This document shows positions 45,309 to 55,989 of a stretch of DNA of 64,000 nt, piece by piece. Each line of letters begins with the position of its first letter. The first letter of the stretch is position 1. Below the pieces are notes generated by a model. It worked only from the letters and a program-made list of their open reading frames with translations, did not search any database and had not been told where the DNA came from. Where the stretch lies: the NCBI GenBank assembly GCA_963682175.1, contig OY821775.1, positions 11,318,501 through 11,382,500 on the forward strand. The letters are read 5' to 3'. Source of the DNA: Triglochin maritima. Lineage: Eukaryota > Streptophyta > Magnoliopsida > Alismatales > Juncaginaceae. The position numbers and the translations under genes are program-made.

Positions 45309-48300
45309 TGTGAGATCCTAATCCTTTATTAGTGTTTTAATTGTGTTTTGAGGTGTGATGTTGTGATTGGTTGGGAGAAAAGAATTAAAAAGGGAGAACC
45401 CTTCTACTTTTCTTCACTTCACTCATTTCACTCACTCACTCTCTCTCTCAGCTCTTTGAGCGTCGGCGACATGGGGTGATCGGCGAGCAAGACTGAGCAC
45501 GGTGGGCGTGATCGGAAGTGGCGCTCGTGGTTGGGTGATATTGGTGCGAAGTGTGCCAGAGATACGTGGAAAGCGAGAAGGTGTTCGCCATGGTTCTTCA
45601 GAGGCTTCTCCAAGCCTTAAAGGTATGCCAAGTTCCTTATTGATACTCACCCAAGGAGTGTGAGATGGTCGGATTAGTCGTCTATGGCAGAAGGTCTAGA
45701 GGAAGATCCCGATGTGTTTTTCGGTCGACCGCTCTTTGTGCAATTGTGAGTTTTTGTCTTGCACTGGTCCAACGATGCCCTTGGGCAGTCAACCGGTTGA
45801 TCGAGCATATCTGGTGAGAGGAAGAAGACTCTGTTATTTTCAGTCGAACGGGTCCACTATGTCGTTCGACCGGTTGCACTGTTAGTAGGTCAGTTGGGGG
45901 CATAAACCATCTAAACGATCGAACGCCTTGAGATATGTTTGACAGATTGTACCTGTAGCTAAGTCGGTTGGGTCCTAGACCTTCTAAATGGTCGACTGCC
46001 TATATGATTTGTTCGACCGATAGCTTAAGTTAACTTATAAATTGTACAACCGATTGTGTGTTGGATCGACCGTTGATTTATGATCCAAATGGTGGACCAC
46101 CGGGTTGTTGGCTTTTTGGCTAATAATCCTTAATCAGTTTTGATAATTAATTAACATATCAATAAACATATGTATCAATTAAAGATCATTGCTTGCATAT
46201 ACTTGTATTATCTAACGTTTCAGGAACCAAGTTTGAGTTGAATTGAGAGATGAAGATTGAAGCGTAGCTAGGTTTAAATTCCATGTATTTAGGTTACAAA
46301 TGTAACTTGAAATCTTTGATTCATTGCATTGCATGACACTTAGAAAACCTATAGAAGTCTCACGTAACATTCCAATTATCTTTAGACTTCAATATAAAAT
46401 CATCGAAACTAATTAGAAACCTAGAACAAGATTTCTGCACTCAAACGAACGACCGGTAGAACCATTTGGTTCGACCGGATTTAAACAGACTATCCCAGAA
46501 AGCTTATTTTGTCCAAAACGGTCGACCGACTTACATTTCCAGTTCGATCGTTCCTTCAATCTGTTTTGCATGTCTGAAATCGGTCGACCGACATACCCAT
46601 TAAGTTTGATCGTTCCTTCAATCTATTTTTCCTATCTGAAGTCGGTCGACCGAAATACCTATTTTGTTTGACCGTCTCACCTTGTGACTGATGTGAATTA
46701 TTTCATCCTATACAAATCCTCCAGCCTATCAGTTGTCGACACATGCCTGGTTAGTAAGACTTTTGGTCGACCGAAACTTAGTTTTTGTTCGACCGATTGC
46801 ATTTCTGTATTCGTATTAAATATGACTATTATACTGGTTGTATACTCCAATGGTCGTATACACATTTCTCACCTAACCCCTCTTTTGGATTTTGTCTTCC
46901 GGTCAACCGAACTTTGCTTAACAGTCGACCGAATCTAGAAAACTTCCCAGACCCATTTACTGAGAGTTTTTGGTCGAACCCTCAATTCATTCTGTTCGAC
47001 CGATTGCAGTTGGCTTTATCCGATCTGTAATCCAACACGTCAAACGGTCGACCGAAACTCTCTTCGTGGCTGACCGATACTTGCATCTTTTCCAGATCAA
47101 GTCCTACTGGTCGTTTTTGGTCAAATTGGTAGTCCAATCCGTTCGACCGATCACTTAAGTTCTAGCCCAATTGGACCAACTGTTTGCATCTTCGCTCGAC
47201 GAAGCATTTAGTGTTGCATTTTGGTCGACCGAGTAACACTATCCGGACGACCGTTAGCGTCCTGAAATATGTCATGTCACTTCCTGACTTGTGTTTTTTT
47301 GCACAACCTTTTACCATTTCAATCCCAATGGCTAGAACTAGTTTAGAGATTATAAATAGAGCCGAGAACACTCTTCTAAGGTGACCAATCTTTCTTTAAG
47401 ATCAAATCTCATTACTACTATCATATTTGCTCTAAACAGTTGTACTCACATCGTCTCACTTGAAATCACCATCCTTTGATTGCATCATCCATTTCAATTG
47501 CTCAAGATTAGTTGCTAAAGTAAAGTCTTCAATAGTTGTACTAAGCTTCCGGAGTGAAGATCTTCTCGGATTGTAAGAAGGTGGTCCAAGTTAGGCGAGG
47601 GTGTTTGCAAAGCTTGTGGTGTAAAGGCGTGATATCGGTCCGCAACGGAGATCAAATTAATGGAGGACGCAAAGTTGCTCGAGTAAGAGCAATTCGTAAG
47701 AGAGGACTAGGATCCGGTGGTTCGATCCAAACCTCTATACATTCGGTGTTGTGGTTTGTTGTTCTCTCCTTCATATTAATGTTCTTAGCTTTTAATTTGA
47801 CATAGTTTGTTAAACAACCTATTAGTCTATTCACCCCCCCCCCCCCTTTAGACTAAGATTAGGGGCTAGTAGATCCTACATGTGACATTAAGTCGACCGG
47901 TAGAAGGTGAATTTGAAGAGTTAAAGACGATGATATTTTTGGTCGAACGGGACCCTTTGCAGTTCAACCGGTTGGTAGTTAAGTTGGTTGGACGCGGGCG
48001 TTGACCATCTAAACAACCGAATGCATATATGATTGGTTCGACTGAATTCTTCTTTTACATTGGACTAGCTAGGTGACGGTTGAACTCTTGCATATTTCTG
48101 GAGGGAGTCGGTCGACCGGTGTGCCTTGTTCGATCGACCGTTGTTTCCCTGTTTGTGATTGTGGTGTGTGTGATCAACTTTGAGGGCAACGGGTCCCCGA
48201 CCTTTTAGGGGCGACGGAACGGACATTGTCGGTCTGATAACAATCGATGGCTCTGGATGTGGGAGCAGGTTGTGGCTCTAGATGTGGGAGCGTGTTGTGG

Positions 48301-48835
48301 CTCTGGATGTGGGATTAATCGTCCTTGTGAGGCGGGGTTTGTTTGCCAACTATGTTCCAGCAGTGGTGCCTTGTGTGCACTTGTGATGTGAGGGTTGGGT
48401 GAGAGAATCCTAGAGTCCTATTGTGAATCGTATCTGTTGTAGTTGGGAGAGAGGTTCATGGAGCCCAGTATTGACGACGATGTTTACTATTATTTATTGT
48501 CCATGTTATGCATGTTAGTTGTTTTTCATATATGTTAGGGGAGTTTGGCATACGGGGTTTCCTTATGGAAACTCGGGTATAGCTTTATGTTTATTTTTCA
48601 GGCTGTGAGCGACAGTAGGGGTGGTGACTGAGGAGGAACGCATCAGTGATCGGATCCTCCAGTTTTCCCTTTTGAGGTTGATATGATTACATGTATATGT
48701 TTAGTATCTATTTTGTTGTAATCATACTTTTGAAACTCTGAATTATACGTGCACCTCTTGATATATATGTGGTTGGTAGCATGATTTGATTATCTTTTAA
48801 AGTTTAAAACTTTTCGTTGTTTCGGGGATATTACA
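45309..48835 (+). repeat. Solo LTR, gypsy type, interrupted by another LTR
   Basis: It runs from TGTGAGATCCTAATCC to GGGGATATTACA with flanks GCCTT (45304-45308) and TCCTT (48836-48840), a 4 of 5 match. It has the donor-like AAAG|GTATGCC (GT at 45623-45624) and the acceptor-like TTTTTCAG|G (AG at 48600-48601). Palindrome variants occur at about 45720-46100 and 47890-48135. The 46106-47880 segment is a later insertion. It is inserted in the coding sequence of the GRF gene. Confidence 0.82.
46106..47880 (+). repeat. Nested solo LTR related to the gag-only element
   Basis: This 1775-bp LTR starts TGTTGGCTTTTTGGC and ends GATCCTACA, as in the LTRs at 8600 and 11993. It has the same order of palindrome array (about 46450-47255) and TATAAATA box (47351-47358). 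A C13 run lies at 47834-47846. The five bases on either side (CGGGT, TGTGA) do not match, so its target-site duplication is lost or the LTR arose by recombination between elements. Confidence 0.8.
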
Positions 48836-49180
48836 TCCTTGTAGAGTGTACACATCAAAGAGGGAGTGGTCACATGGTCGTTTGTTTTTTAGTTGCCCCA
48901 ACTACTGGAAGGTGTTCATTCCCCTAATAGCAAATCACTTACTTCTTATTTTTGTTGTCAACTCACTATTTGATGAAATGTGTAGCAGCTCGTGTGCAGG
49001 AAATGTGGATTTTCCAGTGGATATATGAGAATGAAGCTATTGCGGTTGATATGAGGTTGCATGTTAAGAGATTCCACGAGATAATGTTATAGAAGTATGT
49101 TGAGCTAGACATAAAGGTCGAAGTGTTGAAGCATCATGTGGGGGAGAACAATCTTCTTTTGCTAGAGATGAGGTCCTCAG

Positions 49181-49647
49181 TAGGGGTGCAAATGGTTACC
49201 AAGTATCCGAGTATCCGATTCGAAAATTTCTATTTAGTTGGTATTTGGTTTAAAAAAATTTACCAATTAGAATTCGGATACGAATTTGGTTTAAAAAAAT
49301 TTACCAATTAGAATTCGGATACGAATTCGGATACAAGCTATTTAATATTCGAATTATCCGAATTATCCGAATTATTCGAATACATGGTCAAATACACAAA
49401 TTAGTATTCCAAAATTTAGTATTCTAAAATTTTAATACGAAAATTTAGTATTCGGATTCGGATAGTTCTACTGAATTCGGATTCGAATTCGGATTCGGAT
49501 AGTTCTACTGAATTCGGATTCGGATTCGGATTCGGATAGTTCTACTGAATTCGGATTCGAATTCGAATTTGGTAATGGAATATGGTATTCGGATTCGAAT
49601 TCGGATACAGTTGGTATCCGAGTTATATTATCCGAGTTGCAGCCCTA
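49181..49647. mobile_element. hAT-type MITE in the GRF gene
   Basis: A 467-bp element with terminal inverted repeats TAGGG(G/C)TGCAA and a perfect 8-bp target-site duplication GTCCTCAG (49173-49180 and 49648-49655). The inside is made of ATTCGGATTCG-type phrases. These include two copies of a TTTGGTTTAAAAAAATTTACC block and three copies of a unit with GGATAGTTCTACTGAATTC. It has no coding sequence. Confidence 0.92.
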
Positions 49648-49771
49648 GTCCTCAGTTCATGACCTCAAACAATTCATGGTTGAATACAAGGTTTTCATGA
49701 ACAATGTGGACATTGTGATCAACATTTGTGCCTTCATGGTGATTAGGCTCGTTTTGAAGTGGCTAATTTAG

Positions 49772-50616
49772 GAGTTGTGGAAGTGGTACAATGTTTGTTA
49801 CGGTGAATGTCTTGGTTATCTGGTGTGTGTTTTGGTTAAGGTTTACTATATGTTTTGGTTATGTTTACAAAAATAATTTCATATTACATACTTTAAATTG
49901 ACTTGATTATCAATAACAAAAATTACTGGCAAAAACGATCATCATTGTAACAGAAGATAAGTGTTTTCATATCAATATATGACCAAACTTGCAATAAATG
50001 GGTGGGAAATTTAAGCAGGAAACCAAACTGCAAATCATTTCTTCGCATGATGTAGACCTAATCTGCATTTTAAACCAAGTAGGCATGTGTCCCAAACTTG
50101 AGTCAAAAGAGGCATCCGCCTCTCAACACACTTAATGAACAGTATTTGTTGAAATCAAATAACTAGAGAAAAGAGACATGGGTTAGAACCACTAAATCTA
50201 TGTCAAGCCGACTCGTAGAGACTTCTCTTGAAGAAAATATCACTCATACGTACCAACACAAAAGATCTGACAATCTACTCCTAAGATAAAACGACAACAA
50301 TGTCGAACCGGCACATCTTGGTGTAGATGCACCTTGAAAGCAACTTGAGACCTACAACAAGGAGGAGCACAAGAAGAACACGAACTCGCGGAACACTGAT
50401 GGCAGTGGAAACCCCTAATAAAAGTTGCATGTCTCATGTTATCATTTCCTATTTATAGGCCATGAATCTGTTAAACTTATTGGTTTACCGGATGTGGCGC
50501 TAGAGTTGGGATTCAACGTTCAATAATTGATATTCCCTTGTGTGAAATACAATCAATAATTGATTTACCTATAAATATCGAATACTATCCACAATTGATT
50601 TTCCCATGTATGGAAA
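49772..50616. other. Intergenic stretch
   Basis: No gene or clear repeat recognised. It begins as the 3' flank of the broken GRF gene. TTGATTTACCTATA- and TTGATTTTCCCATG-like phrases repeat loosely at about 50530-50610. Confidence 0.45.
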
Positions 50617-50853
50617 TATCCAGATGCTTACGCCGGATGGAATGCTCTGAGCAGTTTCGGCTCTTATATATCCGTAGTTGGAATTCGTTGTTTCTTCGTG
50701 GTCGTCACAATCACTTCAAGCAGTGGAAAGAACAAAAGACGTGCTCCAAGTCCTTGGGCTGTTGAACAGAATCCAACCACACCAGAATGGATGGTACAAA
50801 GTCCTCCAGCCTTTCATACTTTTGGAGAACTTCCAGCTATCAAGGAAACGAAA
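50617..50853 (+). pseudogene. Nuclear copy of the 3' end of mitochondrial cox1
   Basis: One open frame encodes the C-terminal end of plant cytochrome c oxidase subunit 1: [21 protein letters not shown], then PSPWAVEQN and [20 protein letters not shown]. The frame then runs on into unrelated residues and stops at about 50914. Only about 80 residues of a protein of over 500 are present, with no start and no upstream gene, so it is a mitochondrial DNA fragment moved to the nucleus. Two Pro codons (NPTTPEW) stand where I expect Ser and Leu in the edited protein, which would fit transfer as DNA rather than edited RNA; that comparison is from memory. Confidence 0.85.
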
Positions 50854-50947
50854 AACAACCCTAAGAGACCCACGGGGGGTTCTGTACTTTTTGGAGGTCT
50901 GGTACTTGTTCTATAAGAGAACCTGAGGAGGCCTTGTACTGACTTGG

Positions 50948-52614
50948 TGTAACGTCCTCAAACACAGCGAAAAATTTCAAATTTAAATCATACAATCAAC
51001 GAAGACATTACGAAAGAAATACACACACTGGTGCACCAACATATAATATATATATATATATATGTGTATGTGTGTGTGTGTGTGTGAACGAGTTTACAAA
51101 AGAATGTGATTACATCAAAAGATCATATACATAAAATATACACAAGTAATCACAACCACTTCAAAATATAGGGAAGCAGGATCAGGTCTCGAGCGCTCCC
51201 TCCGCCGACGCCACCCACCTAACGTCGCTCTCGGCCTGAAAGCAGACAATGAATGCCTGAATTTCCAGGAGGAAACCCAGTATGCCAAACCCTAACACAT
51301 ATATAGACAGAATGAAATGTGCAAAAAAACGTAAAACACCACAACTGATACACCCGCTAAGTTCCCGTGACCTCTCTCCCGGCCATAGCCCAACAACACG
51401 GGTCTCAAGGGTCCTCTCACCCCAACCCACCAACACACGTGCACACAAGGCACCCCCGGTCCAAAACACGGCCAAACAACCCCCTCATTGCCTCAGTGTT
51501 ACCGGAGCCACGGTTTTGCATCATTCGCCGGAGCCACGGCTTTGCCTCATTCGCCGGAGCCACGGCCACAAAATCACAATCCACCTCCACGTGTCACCAC
51601 TAATCGCTATAGGGCCGGAATGTCTGTGTCGTCGCCCCAAAAGGGTCGGAGACCCGTTGCCTTCTAGCCAATCAATAGCAACACACACACAAAAATAGTA
51701 CAAAACGGTCGAACAAAAACTGGCTTCCGGTCGACCGATCCTCACCCAGAGAACTGGCCAAACCGAAAAACTCGCGAAACGGTCGACCGACAAAGGGGTC
51801 CCGGTCGACCGAAAATCACCAGTAGAAAATCCATTTTCGCAAACAACAGTAAAACGGTCGAACAACCGAACCCTATCGGTCGACCGAAAACCTCCAGTAG
51901 AAAACTTCCAATAAAACACAATTACACGGTCGAACCACACACACTAGCGGTCGACCGAAATCCACCAGTGTCAAACCTTCGACCAAACCATACACACGGC
52001 CGACCGAAACCTCACTTCGGGTCGACCGGACATTAAGTTAACTTAAACGTCGGTCGAACGAGTCAAACAGGCGGTCGACCGTTTAGATGGTCAACGCCCC
52101 AACCGACCTACAACAGTACTTTCGGTCGACCGGCAAAGGGGTCCCGTTCGACCGAAAATACCCAGGACGTTTTCTCTCGCGAAAATTGCACAACCGGTCG
52201 ACCGCCCAAAAGGGCATCGTTCGACCGGTGCGAGGGATTCTGCCCCAAATACACTATAACCGGTCGACTGAACCAAAACACCGGTCGACCGTTTATAGTT
52301 CAGAAACGGCTGTGCAGGTCCGACGAGCCCGAAACGGCCTACCGTCGACCGCTCCCACTCCCACACTAACAATAGGTGAGCTTGAAAGCAAGTTTGACAT
52401 ACCTTAAGGCTTGAAGAAGCCTTTGAAGAACGACGGCAAGCTTTTCCACGATAAACCCAAACTCCGGCGAACACAACGATCTCTACGACGAGTCCGGCGA
52501 ATCCAACACTCCGATCCTCGCCTCCGCCAACGCCGAAGAACCATAGAGGGAGAGAGAGAGACGAGTCTAGAGAGAGAGAGTGAGAGAGAGAGAGAGATGC
52601 AAACGAGAGAGAGA

Positions 52615-52652
<38 letters not shown>

Positions 52653-52755
52653 CATTTATATACTTTTCTCCGACTCGATCTCAGCCGTCCATCTCAATCC
52701 ATCACTAATCCTCTCCTAAACACAATTAGCACATAAGAAGGGTTAGGATCTAACA
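50948..52755 (-). repeat. Solo LTR, gypsy type (copy 2), with target-site duplication
   Basis: This 1808-bp LTR is bounded by TGTAACGTCC and GGATCTAACA and flanked by CTTGG (50943-50947 and 52756-52760). It is closely similar to the solo LTR at 1326-3092. The minus-strand donor-like GTATG begins at 52402 and the acceptor-like AG is at 51236-51237, with the palindrome array (about 51705-52350) between them. A long GA repeat lies at about 52548-52650. Confidence 0.93.
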
Positions 52756-52991
52756 CTTGGACCCTAAGTTCAATATTTTATATGCCAACAACTTCTTCTA
52801 ACTTACCATTGAGAGTTTGATTTTATATCAAATTCGTATACTTGCAATTTCATTCGTGAATTGTCTCCATACGAGCATCATGAGCAAAAAAACATAATAG
52901 CAACAAAAAAAATGTATTATAAAGACAATAGAAGATTAAAATCTTACAAATAATATGAATGTCTTTTTAAGTACAATAAAACACACATTAA

Positions 52992-53139
52992 GGTCCTATT
53001 TGGTTGTTGTAATTGACGATGTAATACATTACACTGATGGTTATAATGCAATGTTCGGTTGAAAATATTCAACTTCAAAACCACTCCGTAATCAAATTAT
53101 ATTCCATAAATTTCAATTACGTTGAACCAAACATGACCC
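52992..53139. mobile_element. Short MITE downstream of UGT-C
   Basis: The roughly 150-bp stretch has inverted ends: GGTCCTATTTGGTT on the left and AACCAAACATGACCC on the right, with TGTAATTGA/TCAATTACG further in. The target-site duplication is unclear (possibly AAG). It has no coding sequence. Confidence 0.6.
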
Positions 53140-53399
53140 AAGGGTAGTACCAAGTAATATATGGAAAGCGAGGCTATTTTTTGAAATACAAGATAAATGG
53201 AGGACATTTAATAGAAAACAAATGTAATAATATAACTGAATCATGTTTACATGCAAGACCAAACATCAAATCTTTCATTTGCATAGTAAAATTTGGTAAA
53301 ACAATTAAAGTAAGATTCTCACATGCAATAGAGGAAACTTTTGAACTCTAACAACGAGCAATTGAACCAATTGACACAACATCAACAGATACAAACTAC

Positions 53400-55798
53400 T
53401 CAGCAGTTGAATTTCCACTTTCTAACTACCTCATCAAGGGCCATGTAAGAAGACCCACCTTCTTCCAAAGCCTTCGAAGCTTCCTCTTTCAACTCTTTCA
53501 CCTTGTTCCTTATAATCTTCCCCTCATCTCCTTCCATCAACTCCTTCACAACTCTCTCCACCTCTTCTTTCTTAACCAACCCTTCCTCCTCCTTAACTCT
53601 TATGGAAATCTTCACGCCCTCCGACAACATAATTGCGTTCATCTTCTGCTCCGCATACAACGGCCAAGCGATCATCGGAATGCCATGCATGACACTCTCT
53701 AGCGTCGAGTTCCACCCGCAATGAGTCAAGAATCCCCCGGTCGCCTCGTGCTTAAGCACGGCTACTTGTGGGGCCCATGATGGCACCACCATCCCGACAT
53801 CTTTGGTTCTCTCGAGGAAGCCTTCGGGTAAGAAGGCAAGAGGGTCTTGCTTGCTTATGGAGCTAAAGAAGGCGTCGTCCTTCTTACTCGGGCTTCTTAT
53901 CACCCATAAGAATCTACACCCGCTCGACTCGAGGCCAATCGCCAACTCCTCCAGTTGAGTCAACGAGAGCGTACCACCACTCCCAAATGAGATGAAAAGC
54001 ACAGACGAAGTCGGTTGCTTATTGAGCCAAGCGAGGCAGTCGGACTCGGACTCCTGGCTTGTCCCGGACCGGATTAGGGGACCGACTGGGTAAACTGGAG
54101 GGTGTAGTTTACTTGGTTTGGTTAATGCCTGTATGGCCCCTGGCTCGATTCCGCCGAAGCTATTCACTAGTATTCCTTTAGCTAGAGAGTATCGCTCCAT
54201 GTGGTGTATAAGCCACCTGTGGTAAGTTAAGATTTAGGAATGACACTACACTAATAAGCTTAATCTTATTTTATTAGCTTATAAAAAGGATGTCAATTAA
54301 AATTATTCAAAATTTGCCTTTATTGAAACAATCAAATATTATCTGTATTAATAAGTTACAGTCGTAATTAAATTTATCCAAAAGATTCTTTTATAGGTAA
54401 ATGAAATTTTAAAAGAAGTAAACCACAATAAATATTTTATGTTAGCTACCTAAGACAGTACGGCTTGAAAATCATGAGAGAGAAATATAAAAAAATACTC
54501 CAAATAATTCAAAATATCGTTAATATCCTTCAAGTTCTTGTAAATTGTAATGTCGTATTTGATAAAAACTTAGAGCCATGTAAGATATAAAGAAAAATTG
54601 AAGAATATTGGACTATTGGTAGTGTTTTGAGTTATTTGAAGAGAATATTAAAACTTACCCTAAAGATTAATGGGTACAAAAATGACACGATAGAACCCCA
54701 ACTTATTGTAAACACACTGACCGAGAAAATTGCATAGGTCACTAGTACGTATGACACGCTGATTTATTAGAACCAACTTAAAAAAACATGCACACATGTT
54801 CGCACCACACTGTAAACCATCCTCAATTACGTGTTACATTTGTCCTTTTTTCCCAACGAGAAGAAATGTCTACGTTAACAACAATATTTCATTGACTAAT
54901 GTTATCTCTTGGAATTTTTTTAAACATCGGTCACATGGTTGTACCCGTCCAACTACCCGCACGTGTCCATAACAATCGTATTCTTAATTATAAAAAAGGT
55001 TAATTACAGATTGATCCACCTAATTACGTCTCGATATCAATTTAACGGTTATTATTTCTAAATTTACGATTCTTTTTATTTTTATTTCTAGTATATTTTT
55101 AAACTTATATTTACGTGAAAATTAAAATCCAAATGGAATTTAGTTTTTTGGTTAGGAATTTAGATCGAAAAATTATTACGGAAGAATTATAAAAACCATA
55201 AACAACCCTACCTGTGAGCATCATCTTTCCGGTCCTGCGTCGGGTCCAAGAGCTCCCCCCCATGAACCGGGACGCACCCCGGGAGCCGAATTGGCTCCGG
55301 TAGGTCCCGGTATTCGCATTCCGTGCTCCTCGCCAGTTCCGGCAAGTACCGGAACAGACTCAAACACATGGCCGTGGTCGGGAAGAACAAGTACTGCGGG
55401 ACCCCGAACTCCGTTGCCACCTCAAATGCATCCGTTCCAAAAAGATCAACGACAATAGCCACAAGCCGTTTATTTTGCTGGAGATCCGACACCACGTCGC
55501 GAAGGGCGGGAAGGGAGCGGAGGGAGACGAGGGACATGATTGTCTCGATCTTAGCTGTCGAGGGAAGGTCGTTTAGGTCGGGCGGGGGGAGTTGGACGGT
55601 TTGGATGGACTCAGGGAGGGAGTCTAGGAAGAGTTTGGCTTTCGGGGAGGTGTCGGTGACGATGAAGGTGACGGTGAAGCCGTAGCGACTAGCGAGGAGC
55701 TTCGCGAGCTCGGTTAGAGGGATCAAGTGGCCCATCCCCGGCGTGGGGAGGATGGCCACATGAAGTGGTCCAGTTGGGTGGAGTTTTGGTGCTTCCAT
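53400..55798 (-). CDS. UDP-glycosyltransferase, UGT72B type, two exons (UGT-C)
   Basis: Third paralogue of the cluster. Exon 1 (55212-55798) encodes the acceptor-binding half with PTPGMGHLIP (catalytic His) and VVDLFGTDAFEVA. Exon 2 (53400-54216) encodes the donor-binding half with a complete PSPG box (WAPQVAVLKHE...YAEQ). The 995-bp intron (54217-55211) has CAG|GTAGGG and TTACCACAG|G ends. It is in phase 2 within the codon before WLIHHM, where UGT-A and UGT-B read straight through. The spliced product is 467 residues, close to the 470 of its paralogues. The ATG at 55798 matches theirs, and a TATAAATA box lies about 73 bp upstream. Predicted role: cytosolic UDP-glucose-dependent glucosylation of phenolics. 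No defect is visible. Confidence 0.92.
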
Positions 55799-55870
55799 TA
55801 TTGACAAGTACGGATTGGATTGGATTGATAATTGTGATCGTGGATGGAGAGTTTGGTTTGGTTTGGTGCG

Positions 55871-55878
55871 TATTTATA
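55871..55878 (-). promoter_or_regulatory. TATA box of UGT-C
   Basis: TATAAATA on the minus strand lies about 73 bp upstream of the UGT-C start codon, similar in spacing to UGT-A. No transposon separates it from the gene. Confidence 0.7.
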
Positions 55879-55989
55879 GAATGCAGATCGTGTGGTTGTG
55901 TGTCGTTTGTGTTGGAAATTGGTTTTAGGTGTCGTGTGAGGTTTAATTGTAGTTAAGTATGTGTCTAGACTTCTATATGGATGGCTCAC

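Larger units (their letters stand above)
45080..49771 (+). pseudogene. GRF zinc-finger protein gene split by transposons
   Basis: The 5' piece (45080-45308) starts MADNGFVPS and ends within a GRF-type zinc finger after KCVCRLP. A solo LTR (45309-48835) interrupts it. Removing the LTR and its target-site copy restores the reading frame, which continues CRVYTSKREWSHGRLFFSC. A probable 88-bp intron (48912-48999) follows, then IFQWIYENE, typical of the end of this domain, although the usual last Cys is not in frame. A TAG lies at 49090-49092. A coiled-coil-like stretch (KVEVLKHHVGENNLLLLEM) is split by an hAT MITE (49181-49647), and the gene ends in a hydrophobic tail (INICAFMVIRLVLKWL) at 49771. 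GRF fingers bind nucleic acid. This architecture with a C-terminal membrane segment is common in plant transposon-related GRF genes. It is not functional as it stands. Confidence 0.78.

Noticed and set aside
53400..55807. UGT-C as two gene fragments broken by an insertion
   Set aside because: Clean GT/AG ends, matching phase and a restored protein of normal length fit a real intron.
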